Positions 37,237 through 48,325 of a stretch of 64,000 bases of DNA are shown piece after piece (within the stretch, counting starts at the first letter, position 1; the number at the start of each line of letters is the position of its first letter). Origin of the DNA: Thiobaca trueperi (GTDB lineage: Bacteria > Pseudomonadota > Gammaproteobacteria > Chromatiales > Chromatiaceae); NCBI RefSeq assembly GCF_004342175.1, contig NZ_SMAO01000001.1:648954-712953 (forward strand). The letters are read 5' to 3'. The notes under the pieces were generated by a model. That model worked only from the letters and a program-made list of their open reading frames with translations. It was not told where the DNA came from and did no database searches. A program made the translations under genes and the position numbers.

Positions 37237-38158
37237 TCACCGCGCCCAATCGATCGAGGCGAAGGTCCGTTGAATCCCTTGGTGGTACCTCAGGCGCGGA
37301 TAACCGAAGATCACGAAGAGGCCCTCGCGACTCGCCGAGCGGATGCCGTGGGCCTCGCGGAAGGCCTTCGCCTTGCGCCCCTGCTGGATCAAGGGGTGGA
37401 TACCGCCGAGCATGCAGGTTCCCAGCCCCAGGGACTCACCGGCGAGCATGGCGTAGGTCGCGGCCACGATGGGATCCGCCGGATCGCAATAGGCGGAGCC
37501 GTAGAAATAGAGCGCCAGGGGGGGCGTCGTAGGTCACCGCGTTCACGCCCTGGCGCCTCTGCTCGATGTAGGTGTGCAACATCGGCCGGACGAAGTCGCG
37601 AAAGAGCGCATCATTGGCCTGGCCCCAGAGCGGGCGCATCAGCCACAGCATCCAGTCCGACACCAGCCAGCGCATCCCGTCGAGGTCGTCGCAGAAATCG
37701 CGGGCGAAGGCATCCACCCTCTCCCGCCCGTCCAAGACCAGGACATGCACATCCGAGGGCGGAATCCCCATGGGCGCCGTCCGGGCGGTCGCCAGGATCT
37801 TGTCGATCAGTTCGGGCGCGATCGGCCGGTCCTGAAACTCCCGAATGCTGCGGCGGCGCTGCAACAGGGCGTGCAGGGGCGCATAGGGGGTGGCCGCCGC
37901 GCGCTCCGGCAGGTCGAAGAGATCGTCGGACGAGAGGGTCCGGCCCAGGATACGGATCGCGCCCGTGGGACAGATCGCCATGCAATGGCCACAACCGAGA
38001 CAGCCGAAGACCGGATGTCCGCTGAGCGCCACACGCCCCTGCGCGAGGGTGAGTTCATTGTCCTTGCAGACGGCCACGCAGAGCCCGCAGCCGTTGCAGC
38101 GCTCGGGATCGAGCTGGATGGTGGCGGCAACCGTCGTTCTGGAGGTGGGGATGGCCAT
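37237..38158 (-). pseudogene. Ferredoxin-nitroreductase fusion, frameshifted at a C7 run
   Basis: The N-terminal part has two 4Fe-4S motifs (CNGCGLCVAVC and CLGCGHCMAIC), followed by a nitroreductase domain (LQRRRSIREFQDRPI). The frame is lost at a run of seven C (about 37517-37523). Removing one base restores DAPLALYFYGSAYCDPADP and joins the C-terminal part AGESLGLGTCMLGGI. The indel could be real or a sequencing slip; the enzyme is otherwise complete. Confidence 0.85.
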
Positions 38159-38736
38159 GGCTGGCAGTCTCTCATCGCGTGCTCGCCGCCAGCGTTTGGC
38201 GGTCCGCGCTCCTCAATAGATGCATGCCAAACGAGCGCGGCGACGCTCGACGACACCGTCATATGATGCGCCTGGTCGGAGGTGATCCGCCATCCGGGCG
38301 GATCGACACGGATCGGTTAGAGCCAAGCCGACCCGCCACCTGGCGACCGGGCTCTTGACCTCGCGGCCAATGGCTTCGATCCGGTCCGGCTCGATGCGCC
38401 GCTGTTCCTCCTCGCAGTCGCGATCTTTCTGGCCTGCACGCGCCACTGGACCCTGACACTCGTGCGGGAGTTTCGACTGCCAAAGGACTCGGGCACCTGG
38501 CAGGAGGCGCTGCGAGCCGGCGGCTGTCCCAAGGTTGGACTGGAACGGGGTGCGTGCACGATTCGGTGGGATCGAGGTAGACTGATCTGCCTAGGCGACG
38601 GCATCGTCCTAGGAGCGGACAACGGCGCGTCGCCTGCGGAGGCGGTAGTCCCCAGGGAAAGCCGCCGCTCGCCCTGGTCAGGAGTTCCGTATACTATCTC
38701 TGGAGATCCTATTCTTGAGTCATAAGGAAGAAACTC
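38159..38736. other. Stretch without a recognised gene
   Basis: One plus-strand frame reads APLFLLAVAIFLACTRHWTL, a possible membrane segment, with no clear start or family. The rest carries nothing I can support. Confidence 0.35.
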
Positions 38737-39672
38737 ATGGAGCAAGACCGTCCCTTTGTTGTTCTCAGGTATTTTCTAATCGAAGAAGCTCAGCAATCCT
38801 TCAATGCGGAACCGTTGCCGGCAATAAAAGGAATGGCGATTCTTGATGCATTGATGCCCGAGAGAGAGTGGAGGAGGAATGGAGTGTTCTACAGCTTCGT
38901 GGGTTTTTCGGCTATTTCCCCAAACATAACTAACACCTTCCCTCCCAACCGTTTTTACGCAGGAAAGATCGCGAAGCTTCGCAAGGCCCATGTTGGAGAG
39001 AAGATCCCTGGTGATATCGTTGAGCATGAAAAGGACGATTGGATCCCACTAACAACCATAATTGACTCTCAAACCCAGACTATTCTTGTCCAGAAAGACT
39101 GGCGATTTGGAACAACGGATCAAATATGCGCCGCTCTGGAGTCAGGTTTACGCGGACCAGTCCTAGCCGTCTACAACCATAGGGTTTTCGTAGAGTCGAA
39201 GCCGATCCGAGGAAAATTCTGGGAAGTAATCAATACACACAGCAAGCTCTATAAGCTTGAACTCCGCCTAATATCCCCAAATATACTTCAAACAAATGTC
39301 AAAGCACGTAACGCCATACTGGCGTTGAAAGAGCTTTTTGGGCAAGATGAATTTCAGCTAAAGATGAAGAATGACTCTGGATCTTTGGAAGTTCCGGAAA
39401 ATCCTACCTCAGATTATATTGAGTACATTGAGGAAGGTGAAGGATCATGGAGAGTAACGACCGAAGGGCTTCGTGGTGGCAAGAGAGTTCATAGCAGCGA
39501 GGATTCTGCAGAAACGTTAGATCTGGGTGCTGCATCATACGAAACCAATGAAATTAAGTCTTTGCGCAGCCTAGCCTCTGAGGAATATGAGCCCGCTCTC
39601 AATCGTGCTGAACGACAAAAGAGCATGGTCGAGAAGGCATTTCGACATATCACTGGTAGATCTGGCTCATGA
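38737..39672 (+). CDS. Unrecognised low-GC protein, first gene of a two-gene cassette
   Basis: The 311-residue soluble protein (MEQDRPFVVLRYFLIEEAQQ) has no motif I can name. AAGGAAG precedes the ATG. The GC content is well below that of the neighbours. The end of the gene lies 1 base before the ATG of a small membrane protein, so the two are coupled. The layout (soluble protein plus small membrane protein, AT-rich) is common among defence cassettes, but function is unknown. Confidence 0.6.
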   Translation: MEQDRPFVVLRYFLIEEAQQSFNAEPLPAIKGMAILDALMPEREWRRNGVFYSFVGFSAISPNITNTFPPNRFYAGKIAKLRKAHVGEKIPGDIVEHEKDDWIPLTTIIDSQTQTILVQKDWRFGTTDQICAALESGLRGPVLAVYNHRVFVESKPIRGKFWEVINTHSKLYKLELRLISPNILQTNVKARNAILALKELFGQDEFQLKMKNDSGSLEVPENPTSDYIEYIEEGEGSWRVTTEGLRGGKRVHSSEDSAETLDLGAASYETNEIKSLRSLASEEYEPALNRAERQKSMVEKAFRHITGRSGS

Positions 39673-39673
39673 C

Positions 39674-40168
39674 ATGCTTAGGCTGTTCTTGACGTTCCTG
39701 ATTTCTGCAAGTCTCACATTTTTAGCTTTGTGGGCGTCGAATGGGATCGCCTCGCCCGTGTTTGTTAGTCCCCTTTCTTCGTTCATCGCAATCGCCGCCC
39801 TTTTTGGCGCCCTCTCTTTCGCGTTCTACAATTATCTCGACGCCATCACAAAAGACATACCAAAGGGCCTATTGGGCGGGAAACCAACCGAGTATCGGAA
39901 TGCACTTGACGCATTAGACGAGCTAAAGCGGGAGGTTATATCGAACGTAATATTGATGGTCTGTCTATTGATTTTGGAAAGGGTGCTATTTGGTGTTGGA
40001 GACCTTATCGCGGGATCACACTTGAATTCGAAGGTGCTGATGTCATGGTGCATTTTGTCAGCTAGGACCGCATGTCTCGTAACAGCCTTGCTTGCGGTAC
40101 TTATTCAATTAGTCGGGTTTCGCACAGCGACGAAGTTACGGACCATGCTTATGCGGAATGAGACATAA
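39674..40168 (+). CDS. Small four-helix membrane protein, second gene of the low-GC cassette
   Basis: The 164-residue protein has about four hydrophobic segments: LFLTFLISASLTFLALWA, SSFIAIAALFGALSFAFY, NVILMVCLLILERVLF and ACLVTALLAVLIQLVGF. The family is not recognised. It could be a membrane effector or anchor for its partner. Confidence 0.6.
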   Translation: MLRLFLTFLISASLTFLALWASNGIASPVFVSPLSSFIAIAALFGALSFAFYNYLDAITKDIPKGLLGGKPTEYRNALDALDELKREVISNVILMVCLLILERVLFGVGDLIAGSHLNSKVLMSWCILSARTACLVTALLAVLIQLVGFRTATKLRTMLMRNET

Positions 40169-40212
40169 CGAAACACTGGGGGTAGCGAGCCTTGGGTCGC
40201 CATTTAGCCCGC

Positions 40213-40388
40213 GTAGGGCGCAATAGCGATAGCGTATTGCGCCGCATGATTGGTAGGCTGCTCGCCCCAAGACACAACCACCGGTGCCTGTCCCTCGCAC
40301 CTCGAACTGCGTCTTTGCGCCACTGCACATCTGATGGATCTGTGCCAATCTCCTTTCGGCGCAATACGCTATCGCTATTGCGCCCTAC
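40213..40388. repeat. 176-bp element with 31-bp perfect inverted repeats
   Basis: Positions 40213-40243 and 40358-40388 are perfect reverse complements (core GGGCGCAATAGCGATAGC). Each arm is itself partly palindromic (GCGCAATA...TATTGCGC). No gene lies inside. It resembles the GGGCGCAATA-type intergenic repeats of many proteobacteria. Confidence 0.9.
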
Positions 40389-40598
40389 GAACGACCAACC
40401 GGCAAGGGCTGCGTCGTTTGGCTTGGTGGTGAGCATCCCAGCCGTCCGCTATCGGCGGTTCTTCCGACATCGGAGATCGCCCCCTCTGACCGCTCCCCGC
40501 GTTCTCCAGCCACCGGACTTGGCGGCGTGCCGCTCGTCTGGACTTGGCCGACTCCGGTCCGCCCATCGTCTTTGTCCCAAGGAAAGCCGCGTGGCGAC

Positions 40599-41060
40599 TC
40601 ACCCACTCGAAGAAGCCTCGCCAGGCCCCTGGCTCAACCGACACTCCGTCCGCGGATCCGGCTGGCCATCGAAATATCTGTCCAGCAGCCGGTGAAAGAC
40701 CGAGCCCGGTGCCAAGACGCCGGCAAAGAGCGTGGCGCAGGATCTCAACTTGCTGTCGTCCGGTGCGCCGAGGATCTCCCGCGCGGATCGGCCCTCGATC
40801 GCCAGCACGACCTCGGCGCATTCACGCAGACGCGACCCGAGCAGCGGGTGCCGCAGGTAGGCTTCGGCCTCCGCGCGATCCCTGATCGCGTAGCGCCGCG
40901 ACAGCGCACTGAAGCCCAGGCCCGCGATCTGCGGGAAGATGTACCACATCCAGTGGGAGCGTTTCCGGCCCGCCCGGAGTTCGGCGAGCGCCTGGTCATA
41001 AGCGTCGCGCTGCGCCGCAACGAAGCGATTCAGGTCATGTGGATCGGTGCTGTCGGTCAT
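40599..41060 (-). CDS. DUF1810 family protein
   Basis: The 153-residue protein has the DUF1810 signatures RKRSHWMWYIFPQIAGLGFS and HPLLGSRLRECAEVVLAIEG. The function of the family is not established. The C-terminus carries a short non-conserved tail. Confidence 0.88.
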   Translation of the reverse strand: MTDSTDPHDLNRFVAAQRDAYDQALAELRAGRKRSHWMWYIFPQIAGLGFSALSRRYAIRDRAEAEAYLRHPLLGSRLRECAEVVLAIEGRSAREILGAPDDSKLRSCATLFAGVLAPGSVFHRLLDRYFDGQPDPRTECRLSQGPGEASSSG

Positions 41061-41075
41061 GGCGGTCTCCTGGCG

Positions 41076-41170
41076 TCAGCCCGCCACCTGACGGGCACCG
41101 ATCAGCTCGATCGGGTAGCCGTCCGGATCCTCGACGAAGGCGATGATCGTCGTGCTGGCGGATGCGGCTC
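41076..41170 (-). pseudogene. Glyoxalase I (VOC family) C-terminal scrap
   Basis: The last 25 or so codons before the stop read STTIIAFVEDPDGYPIELIG, the C-terminal strand of lactoylglutathione lyase. The upstream part runs into the antisense of the LysE gene, so only a fragment remains. Confidence 0.6.
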
Positions 41171-41191
41171 GGGCGCGGCGGGCGGTGCGCG

Positions 41192-41818
41192 TCACCCGCT
41201 CGTCCATCCCAGCAAGGCCAGTCCATCGACCAGGAGGACCGCAGCGAGCACGACCAGCAGGGCGCCGAGCAGTCGCATGATGAGGAGATAGGCTGGGCCG
41301 GTCAAAAAGACCTTCGATCGCCCGACCGCCAGGGCCAGGAGGATCTTGGCCCCAACCAGCGCGGTGTAGAAGCCGCCCAGAAAGAGCAGGGGGGCGATCG
41401 GACTCAGCGCCCACGCCTTGGTCATCAGGGGGCCACCGACGCTGAGCCAGAAGAGATAGGGATGCGGACTCAGGGCGTTGGCCAGGACGCCCTTCATCCA
41501 GGATTTCGGCGCGGAGTCGCGCGACGGGAGGGCGAGGCCCTGGGTGCGCAGGCTGGCGTATCCCATCGACAGCACGAAGGCACTGCCCGCGAGCGCGATC
41601 GCCCCGAGGATCCACTCGAACCGGGCGAGCCGGGACAGGACGAACAGGGTCGCGAGGATGATCGGAAGATCCGTGATGAGGGGCGCGAGCGCGACCCTGA
41701 TGCCGGACCTGACGTCGTGCCGCAGCGTCTCGGCGATCACCAGCGTCAGCAGTGGTCCGGGGGCGAGGCCGGCGGAGAGGCCGAGGACGAGGCCGGTGGC
41801 GAGCGAGGCGGTCGTCAT
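41192..41818 (-). CDS. LysE-family exporter
   Basis: The 208-residue inner-membrane protein has LVLGLSAGLAPGPLLTLVIA at the N-terminus and LANALSPHPYLFWLSVGGP in the middle, LysE/RhtB signatures for amino-acid or related export. The ATG overlaps the beta-lactamase stop by four bases. Confidence 0.88.
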   Translation of the reverse strand: MTTASLATGLVLGLSAGLAPGPLLTLVIAETLRHDVRSGIRVALAPLITDLPIILATLFVLSRLARFEWILGAIALAGSAFVLSMGYASLRTQGLALPSRDSAPKSWMKGVLANALSPHPYLFWLSVGGPLMTKAWALSPIAPLLFLGGFYTALVGAKILLALAVGRSKVFLTGPAYLLIMRLLGALLVVLAAVLLVDGLALLGWTSG

Positions 41819-42591
41819 TCGATGAGGCCCTTGACCTGCAAGGCCGCGCGCGTCAACGCCGCCCGCAGCGGCAGATCGGCTTCGTCGCGCAGGTCGAGAT
41901 GCATCGCGAAGACCCAGGTATCGTCGTGCGTCTCGATGTACCCGACGTACCAGCCGAGCGACGGGGTCGAGCGCGTCGACCAGCCGGTTTTGGCACGCAG
42001 CGTCCAGGCGGGGGTCTGCTCGACGACCATGATGTCGCGCAGGGTGTCATAGGCTTGAGGCCCGAACGGCAGGGTCCGGCGCACCACCTGTTTCATGAAC
42101 GCGACCTGCTCGATGGCGCTGATCCGCAGCGACCCGTCCAGCCAGAACTCGGTCAGCGCGAAGGGCTCCGACAGCGCGCCGTACCCCGCCTGGCGAATCG
42201 CTTCACGATAGGTGGTCGCGCCCACGCGACGCGCGAGGGTCTGATAACACCAGACGCAGGACACCCTGAAGGCGCTGGCCAGCGTCTGGTCGCGGTTCCA
42301 ATCCGGGAAGGCGTGGCGCTGACCGTCCCAGGCCAGGCGGTCGTCGGCCCCGCCGATCGCCTTGGCCTCCAGGGCGATCAGGGTGTTGAAGATCTTGAAG
42401 GTGGAGGCCGGCGAGACGCGGCGCTGCGCGCGCGCGTCATGGTGGATGAAGGTTTCCCCGGTACGCAGCGAGGACAGCACCAGCGTGCCGTCGCGGTCTA
42501 CCCGCGCAAAGAGCGCGGCGATGTCCGCGTCCCCGGCGAGGACGGGAAGCGACAGCAGCACGGCGGTCAGGGTCAGGAGCAGGCGAAGCAT
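41815..42591 (-). CDS. Class D (OXA-type) beta-lactamase
   Basis: The 258-residue protein has a signal peptide (LLLTLTAVLLSLPVLAGDA) and the catalytic S-T-F-K (SPASTFKIFNT), S-x-V (SCVWCYQ) and K-T-G (RAKTGWS) motifs. The usual Y-G-N box reads Y-G-A. It hydrolyses beta-lactams in related proteins; the changed box may alter activity. An ATG well upstream is ignored because it lacks a signal peptide. Confidence 0.88.
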   Translation of the reverse strand: MLRLLLTLTAVLLSLPVLAGDADIAALFARVDRDGTLVLSSLRTGETFIHHDARAQRRVSPASTFKIFNTLIALEAKAIGGADDRLAWDGQRHAFPDWNRDQTLASAFRVSCVWCYQTLARRVGATTYREAIRQAGYGALSEPFALTEFWLDGSLRISAIEQVAFMKQVVRRTLPFGPQAYDTLRDIMVVEQTPAWTLRAKTGWSTRSTPSLGWYVGYIETHDDTWVFAMHLDLRDEADLPLRAALTRAALQVKGLIE

Positions 42592-42824
42592 GATGGATAC
42601 CCGAACGAGTATGGTCGACAGACCGATGGCAGGGCGCTGGCCATCAGGATCGGCGGTGACCGCCCGCTCCGGAGGGACGCGACGCCCGCCCGCACCTTGA
42701 TCCAGGCGGTGCAGGAATGGGTGGATCGGCAGGGCGAACGAACAGCGCCGGAGCAAGACGAGTCATCGCGCGTGCGTTGACAACATTCACACGCGACTAC
42801 AAAACTGATCGTCTGGCCAAAACG

Positions 42825-42866
42825 AAAAAGCGATTAGCTAATTTCTTAGCTAATCGCTTGTTTTTG
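42825..42866 (-). terminator. Intrinsic terminator after tRNA-Pro
   Basis: The 14-bp arms AAGCGATTAGCTAA and TTAGCTAATCGCTT around a 3-base loop are followed, on the minus strand, by a TTTTTCGTTTT tract. It ends the merR/tRNA-Pro transcript. Confidence 0.88.
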
Positions 42867-42867
42867 C

Positions 42868-42944
<77 letters not shown>

Positions 42945-42981
42945 TGAAGAAGCGGAATTATACTGTCTTATCTTGTCAGCG

Positions 42982-43356
42982 TCAACGACGCAGGACTTGC
43001 AGAATCTCTTCAAGTTCAAGACGCATCTGGCGCAGGATCTGATGGGTCTGGTTCAGATCGTGTTTGGCGCCTTCGCCACTCAACTGCTGACGGGCACCGC
43101 CGATGGTGAAGCCCTGGTCATAGAGCAGGTTGCGGATCTGGCGGACCATCAGGACGTCGTGCCGTTGATAATAGCGCCGGTTGCCGCGGCGCTTGACGGG
43201 TTTGAGCTGGGGGAACTCCTGTTCCCAATAGCGCAGGACGTGCGGCTTGACGCCACACAGCTCGCTGACTTCACCGATGGTGAAATAACGCTTGCCGGGG
43301 ATCGGCGGCAATTCGCCACCGATCAGCTCGTCACCGCTATCGGTCGGATCCAGCAT
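42982..43356 (-). CDS. MerR-family regulator downstream of ihfA
   Basis: The 124-residue protein has a MerR helix-turn-helix ([20 protein letters not shown] then [11 protein letters not shown]) but no long effector domain. It overlaps ihfA by 20 bases. This gene is conserved in the pheT-ihfA-merR-tRNA-Pro order. Confidence 0.93.
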   Translation of the reverse strand: MLDPTDSGDELIGGELPPIPGKRYFTIGEVSELCGVKPHVLRYWEQEFPQLKPVKRRGNRRYYQRHDVLMVRQIRNLLYDQGFTIGGARQQLSGEGAKHDLNQTHQILRQMRLELEEILQVLRR

Positions 43357-43636
43357 AGGCTTCCACCCGTGACTTGAGCTTCTGGCCCGGTCGGAAAGTC
43401 ACGACGCGGCGCGCGGTGATCGGGATTTCTTCACCCGTCTTCGGATTGCGCCCTGGCCGTTCTTTTTTCTCGCGCAGGTCGAAGTTGCCGAAGCCGGACA
43501 GCTTGACCTGTTCGCCACGCTCCAGGGCAGTGCGAATCTCTTCAAAAAACATCTCGACAATGTCTTTGGCCTCACGCTTATTGAGACCCAGCTCATCGAA
43601 CAGATGTTCAGCCATGTCGGCTTTGGTCAACGCCAT
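43337..43636 (-). CDS. ihfA: Integration host factor alpha subunit
   Basis: The 99-residue DNA-bending protein ([38 protein letters not shown]) is typical IhfA. It lies directly after pheT. IHF bends DNA between enhancer sites and sigma-54 promoters, so it is probably used at the vnf promoters too. Confidence 0.96.
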   Translation of the reverse strand: MALTKADMAEHLFDELGLNKREAKDIVEMFFEEIRTALERGEQVKLSGFGNFDLREKKERPGRNPKTGEEIPITARRVVTFRPGQKLKSRVEAYAGSDR

Positions 43637-43640
43637 ACCC

Positions 43641-46019
43641 TCAATCCCTCAATCGCGCATCAAATTCAGAGGCCAGACGGGCCAGTATCCGCCCGACCAT
43701 ATCGTCAATGAGATCTTCCTCCAGTGTCTGAGAAGAAGACTGTAAAATCAATCCAAAAGCAAGGCTTTTTCGACCAGAATCGATGTTCTGGCCGGTGTAG
43801 ACATCGAACAGCACCAGATCGCGCAGGAGGTCGGATGCGGCGGCGCGAATGCAGTCCGCAACGGCACCATAGGGGATGGTTTCATCGACCACGATGGCGA
43901 TGTCGCGGCGAATGCCGGGAAAGCGCGAGATCTTCGTATAGCCGGGCAGAACACCTTGAGTCAGCGGCGCCAGATCCAGCTCGAACAGGAAGGCGTTGCC
44001 GGTGAGATCCAGTTGAGCCGCCAGCGCGGGATGCAGCATGCCCAGCAGACCGACCGGCTGTCCGGCGCGTTCGATGCGCGCCGTCTGCCCCGGATGCAGG
44101 GCGGGATGCGCGGCCGGAACGAAGCTGAATTGAGTGGCTGCGCCGGTGAGCGTCAGCACGGCCTCCACGTCGGCCTTGAGATCATAAAAATCGACTGCGC
44201 GAGATGTCTGACCCCATTGCTCTGGGTCGGCGCTGCCAGTGACCAGTCCGGCGATACCCGGCTCCTGTCGCAGACTGTCCCCATTGCAACGAAACCGCAG
44301 ACCGGACTCGAAGATCCGCACCCGCCCCATCTGGCGGGTCTGGTTGTGACGGGCGGTCTGCAACAGCCCTGGCCAGAGACTGGTGCGCATGATGGACATC
44401 TCGGCGCTGATGGGATTCGCCAGACGCAACGTGTCCACCTCGGGCTCCACCAGCGCCTGGATCTCGGGGCTGACGAAGCTGTAAGTGATGACCTCATGAA
44501 AACCGCGATCAACCAGCGCCAGCCGCGCGCGGTCAAGATCGAAACCGGCCTCGGCGGTCGCCGGGGTGACGGCGGCTGAACTGACATGACTGACCGGAAT
44601 CCTGTCATAGCCATGAATGCGGCCGATGTCAGCGATGAGATCGACCTCGTGCACCAGATCGAAACGTGCGCTCGGCGGCGTGACCTGCCAGCCGTCATCG
44701 CGCGCTTCCAGGGTCATGCCCAGGCGTTCCAGCACATCCGTGATGATCGCAGCAGGCAGGTCAAGCCCCAGGATCTGCGCTACGCGCTTGTGGCGCAGAT
44801 GCAGTGACGCGCGTTGCGGAAGATGCACCTCGGCGGTCGCCTCAATCACCGGGCCGGCCTCGCCGCCGACGATGTCGAGCAGCAGCCGGGTGGCGCGCTC
44901 AATGGCGCGAATCTGGAGTTCAGGATCCACGCCGCGCTCGAAGCGATGCGAGGAATCGGTATGGAGCCCGTAGCTGCGCGCCTTGCCGCTGATGGCGAGC
45001 GGCGCGAAAAAGGCGCTCTCAAGCAGGACATCGCGGGTATCCGCACTGACGGCGGTCGCCGCGCCACCCATGATGCCGGCCAGGGCGACCGCTTGAGTGG
45101 AATCGGCGATCACCAGTGTGTCCGCGCGCAACGTCACGGTCTCGCCATTGAGCAGGGCAAGACGCTCGCCCTCGCCGGCCAGACGGACCTCGATCCCGCC
45201 GGTCAGTTTGGCCAGATCGAAACCATGCATGGGCTGACCCAGTTCGAGCAGGACATAATTGGTGACATCCACCACCGGGCTGATGGCGCGCAGCCCGCTG
45301 CGGCGCAGACGCTCCTGCATCCAGATCGGTGTGACCGCACTCGGGTCGATCTGGCGAATGACCCGGCAGACATAGCGCGGACAGGCGTCGGGGGCCGTCA
45401 GACGCACCGCGAGCCGGTCATCACAGGTCGGGGCGACGGGCTGGACGATGTGCGCGCGGAGCGGGACCCGATTGATGACCGCGACCTCGCGGGCGAGTCC
45501 GGCGATGCCGAGACAGTCGCCGCGATCCGGGGTCAGATCGACCTCGATACAGTGATCGTCCAGGGCCATCCAGGCGCGGAAGTCTTCACCGACCGGCGCA
45601 TCGGCGGATAGCGGCAGAATGCCTTCGGAGGATTCGGCCAGGCCCAGTTCGCTGGCCGAGCAGATCATGCCGAAGGATTCAACGCCGCGAAGTTTAGCCC
45701 TTTTGATCTTGAAATCGCCGGGCAGGCAGGCCCCAATGGTCGCCACCGACACCTTCATGCCCTCGGCAACATTGGCGGCCCCGCAGATGATCTGAAGCGG
45801 CTCGTCCCGGCCCAGATCGACGGTGCAGACCCGCAGCTTGGCTGCGTCCGGATGAGGCGCGATGGACTGCACCAGACCAATGAAGACGCCACTGAAAACC
45901 GGCGCAGCCGGTTCGACAGCGTCCACTTCCAGACCCGCCATGCTGAGTTGATCGGCCAATTGCTGGGTATCGACCGGCGGATTCACCCATTCGCGCAGCC
46001 AAGCCTCACTGAATCGCAT
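43641..46019 (-). CDS. pheT: Phenylalanyl-tRNA synthetase beta chain
   Basis: The full-length 792-residue beta subunit starts [20 protein letters not shown]. It includes the tRNA-binding domain ([20 protein letters not shown]), B3/B4 editing region, B5 and the C-terminal anticodon-binding domain ([20 protein letters not shown]). It charges tRNA-Phe with PheS. Confidence 0.98.
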   Translation of the reverse strand: MRFSEAWLREWVNPPVDTQQLADQLSMAGLEVDAVEPAAPVFSGVFIGLVQSIAPHPDAAKLRVCTVDLGRDEPLQIICGAANVAEGMKVSVATIGACLPGDFKIKRAKLRGVESFGMICSASELGLAESSEGILPLSADAPVGEDFRAWMALDDHCIEVDLTPDRGDCLGIAGLAREVAVINRVPLRAHIVQPVAPTCDDRLAVRLTAPDACPRYVCRVIRQIDPSAVTPIWMQERLRRSGLRAISPVVDVTNYVLLELGQPMHGFDLAKLTGGIEVRLAGEGERLALLNGETVTLRADTLVIADSTQAVALAGIMGGAATAVSADTRDVLLESAFFAPLAISGKARSYGLHTDSSHRFERGVDPELQIRAIERATRLLLDIVGGEAGPVIEATAEVHLPQRASLHLRHKRVAQILGLDLPAAIITDVLERLGMTLEARDDGWQVTPPSARFDLVHEVDLIADIGRIHGYDRIPVSHVSSAAVTPATAEAGFDLDRARLALVDRGFHEVITYSFVSPEIQALVEPEVDTLRLANPISAEMSIMRTSLWPGLLQTARHNQTRQMGRVRIFESGLRFRCNGDSLRQEPGIAGLVTGSADPEQWGQTSRAVDFYDLKADVEAVLTLTGAATQFSFVPAAHPALHPGQTARIERAGQPVGLLGMLHPALAAQLDLTGNAFLFELDLAPLTQGVLPGYTKISRFPGIRRDIAIVVDETIPYGAVADCIRAAASDLLRDLVLFDVYTGQNIDSGRKSLAFGLILQSSSQTLEEDLIDDMVGRILARLASEFDARLRD

Positions 46020-46034
46020 AACCTGCCTTCCCGA

Positions 46035-46061
46035 CTCTCAATGCGCGCTGCGCATTGAGAG
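46035..46061. repeat. Perfect hairpin between pheS and pheT
   Basis: Arms CTCTCAATGCGC and GCGCATTGAGAG enclose a 3-base loop, just upstream of pheT. There is no T-tract, so it is probably an RNA stability or processing element, not a terminator. Confidence 0.7.
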
Positions 46062-46164
46062 ATGTTTAAGATTTTTTGACTTGATCGAACAGGATAAACA
46101 TGAAAGGGGTATGACAAAAAATCCTGTCAATCCTGAGAAATCCCGTCTATTCCCTCACTCAACA

Positions 46165-47331
<1,167 letters not shown>

Positions 47332-47407
47332 CATTTTTCAATGGATCAAAGCAAAGAGGGAAAGACCTGCGCCTTTCCCTCCGTGTCGATAGACGACTGG
47401 CGGCGGA

Positions 47408-47764
47408 TCAGGCGAGCGCCGTCTTTGCCTGCTGCGCCAGCGCCGCAAAGGCCACGCTATCGTGGAAAGCGATGTCCGCCAGCACCTTGCGATCAACCTC
47501 GACGTTGGCCTTTTTCAGACCATCGATCAGGCGGCTGTAGGACAGACCGTTCTCGCGGGCCGCTGCATTGATACGGGCGATCCAGAGGGTGCGGAACTGA
47601 CGCTTCTTCTGGCGACGGTCACGATAGGCATATTGCCCGGCCTTGATGACGGCCTGCTTGGCGACCCGATAGACCTTACTACGGGCGCCATAATAACCTT
47701 TGGCTTCTTCAAGCAGCTTCTTATGACGGGCATGCGCGGTCACACCGCGTTTCACTCTTGGCAT
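47408..47764 (-). CDS. rplT: 50S ribosomal protein L20
   Basis: The 118-residue protein [20 protein letters not shown] is standard L20, which binds 23S rRNA early in assembly and autoregulates the infC-rpmI-rplT operon in enteric bacteria. Confidence 0.98.
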   Translation of the reverse strand: MPRVKRGVTAHARHKKLLEEAKGYYGARSKVYRVAKQAVIKAGQYAYRDRRQKKRQFRTLWIARINAAARENGLSYSRLIDGLKKANVEVDRKVLADIAFHDSVAFAALAQQAKTALA

Positions 47765-47790
47765 CTCAACTCTCCGGTAATCTGATCAAA

Positions 47791-47877
47791 TTAAACCGCG
47801 CCCAGTGCGGCATTCAGGATGTTTTGGTTTGAATCGACCTTAACCGCATCGGCGACCATCGAGCTGGCGCGGTTTAA
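47791..47877. repeat. Palindromic TTAAACCGCG element, copy B (87 bp)
   Basis: The ends are TTAAACCGCGCCC and GGCGCGGTTTAA. The reverse complement aligns along its whole length with copy A (3148-3234), which has the same length. It lies between rpmI and rplT. Confidence 0.85.
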
Positions 47878-47898
47878 GAAATTAAAAAATATAAAATC

Positions 47899-47983
47899 TT
47901 AAACTGCGTCCCCGCTAAAGGCCGTGGATGCGCCAAACGTCGAACTCACTCGAAACTTGGCATCCTGCTCTGGACGCAGTTTA
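47899..47983. repeat. Divergent palindromic element, copy C (about 85 bp)
   Basis: The ends are TTAAACTGCGTCC and GGACGCAGTTTA. It starts 22 bases from copy B, and its right end contains the rpmI stop codon. The interior is more diverged than in the other copies. Confidence 0.65.
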
Positions 47984-48178
47984 GCAGTAAGGAATCATCC
48001 GACGCGCTGACCGCACATCCGACGCATGCAGCCGCTTCGGCGCACGCAGTTGACGCTTACGCTTGGTGCTCTTTTTGGTCAGGATATGACGCCGGTGAGA
48101 GGATTTGCATTTGACTGAACCGGAGGCGGTGCGCTCAAAGCGCTTCGCGGCTCCGCGATTGGTTTTGATCTTGGGCAT
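47981..48178 (-). CDS. rpmI: 50S ribosomal protein L35
   Basis: The 65-residue protein [20 protein letters not shown] with [20 protein letters not shown] is standard L35. It ends MIPYC; relatives usually end LPY plus a basic residue. The last residue and stop come from the end of palindromic element C. Confidence 0.97.
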   Translation of the reverse strand: MPKIKTNRGAAKRFERTASGSVKCKSSHRRHILTKKSTKRKRQLRAPKRLHASDVRSARRMIPYC

Positions 48179-48325
48179 CTGTTCTGCTACTCCGCTATTG
48201 CTGATGAGTTTGATGCGACGGATGACACTTTTGCCGGTTCATGAACATCGCGGGCGCCAATGGCGCCCGCGATCTTCCGGCTGGTCGCTCAGGGGATGCG
48301 CCCCGCGACCGGCGTCTGTTCATCG

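Noticed and set aside
40527..41291. Plus-strand frame opposite DUF1810
   Set aside because: Shadow of a well-recognised minus-strand gene with no start signal.
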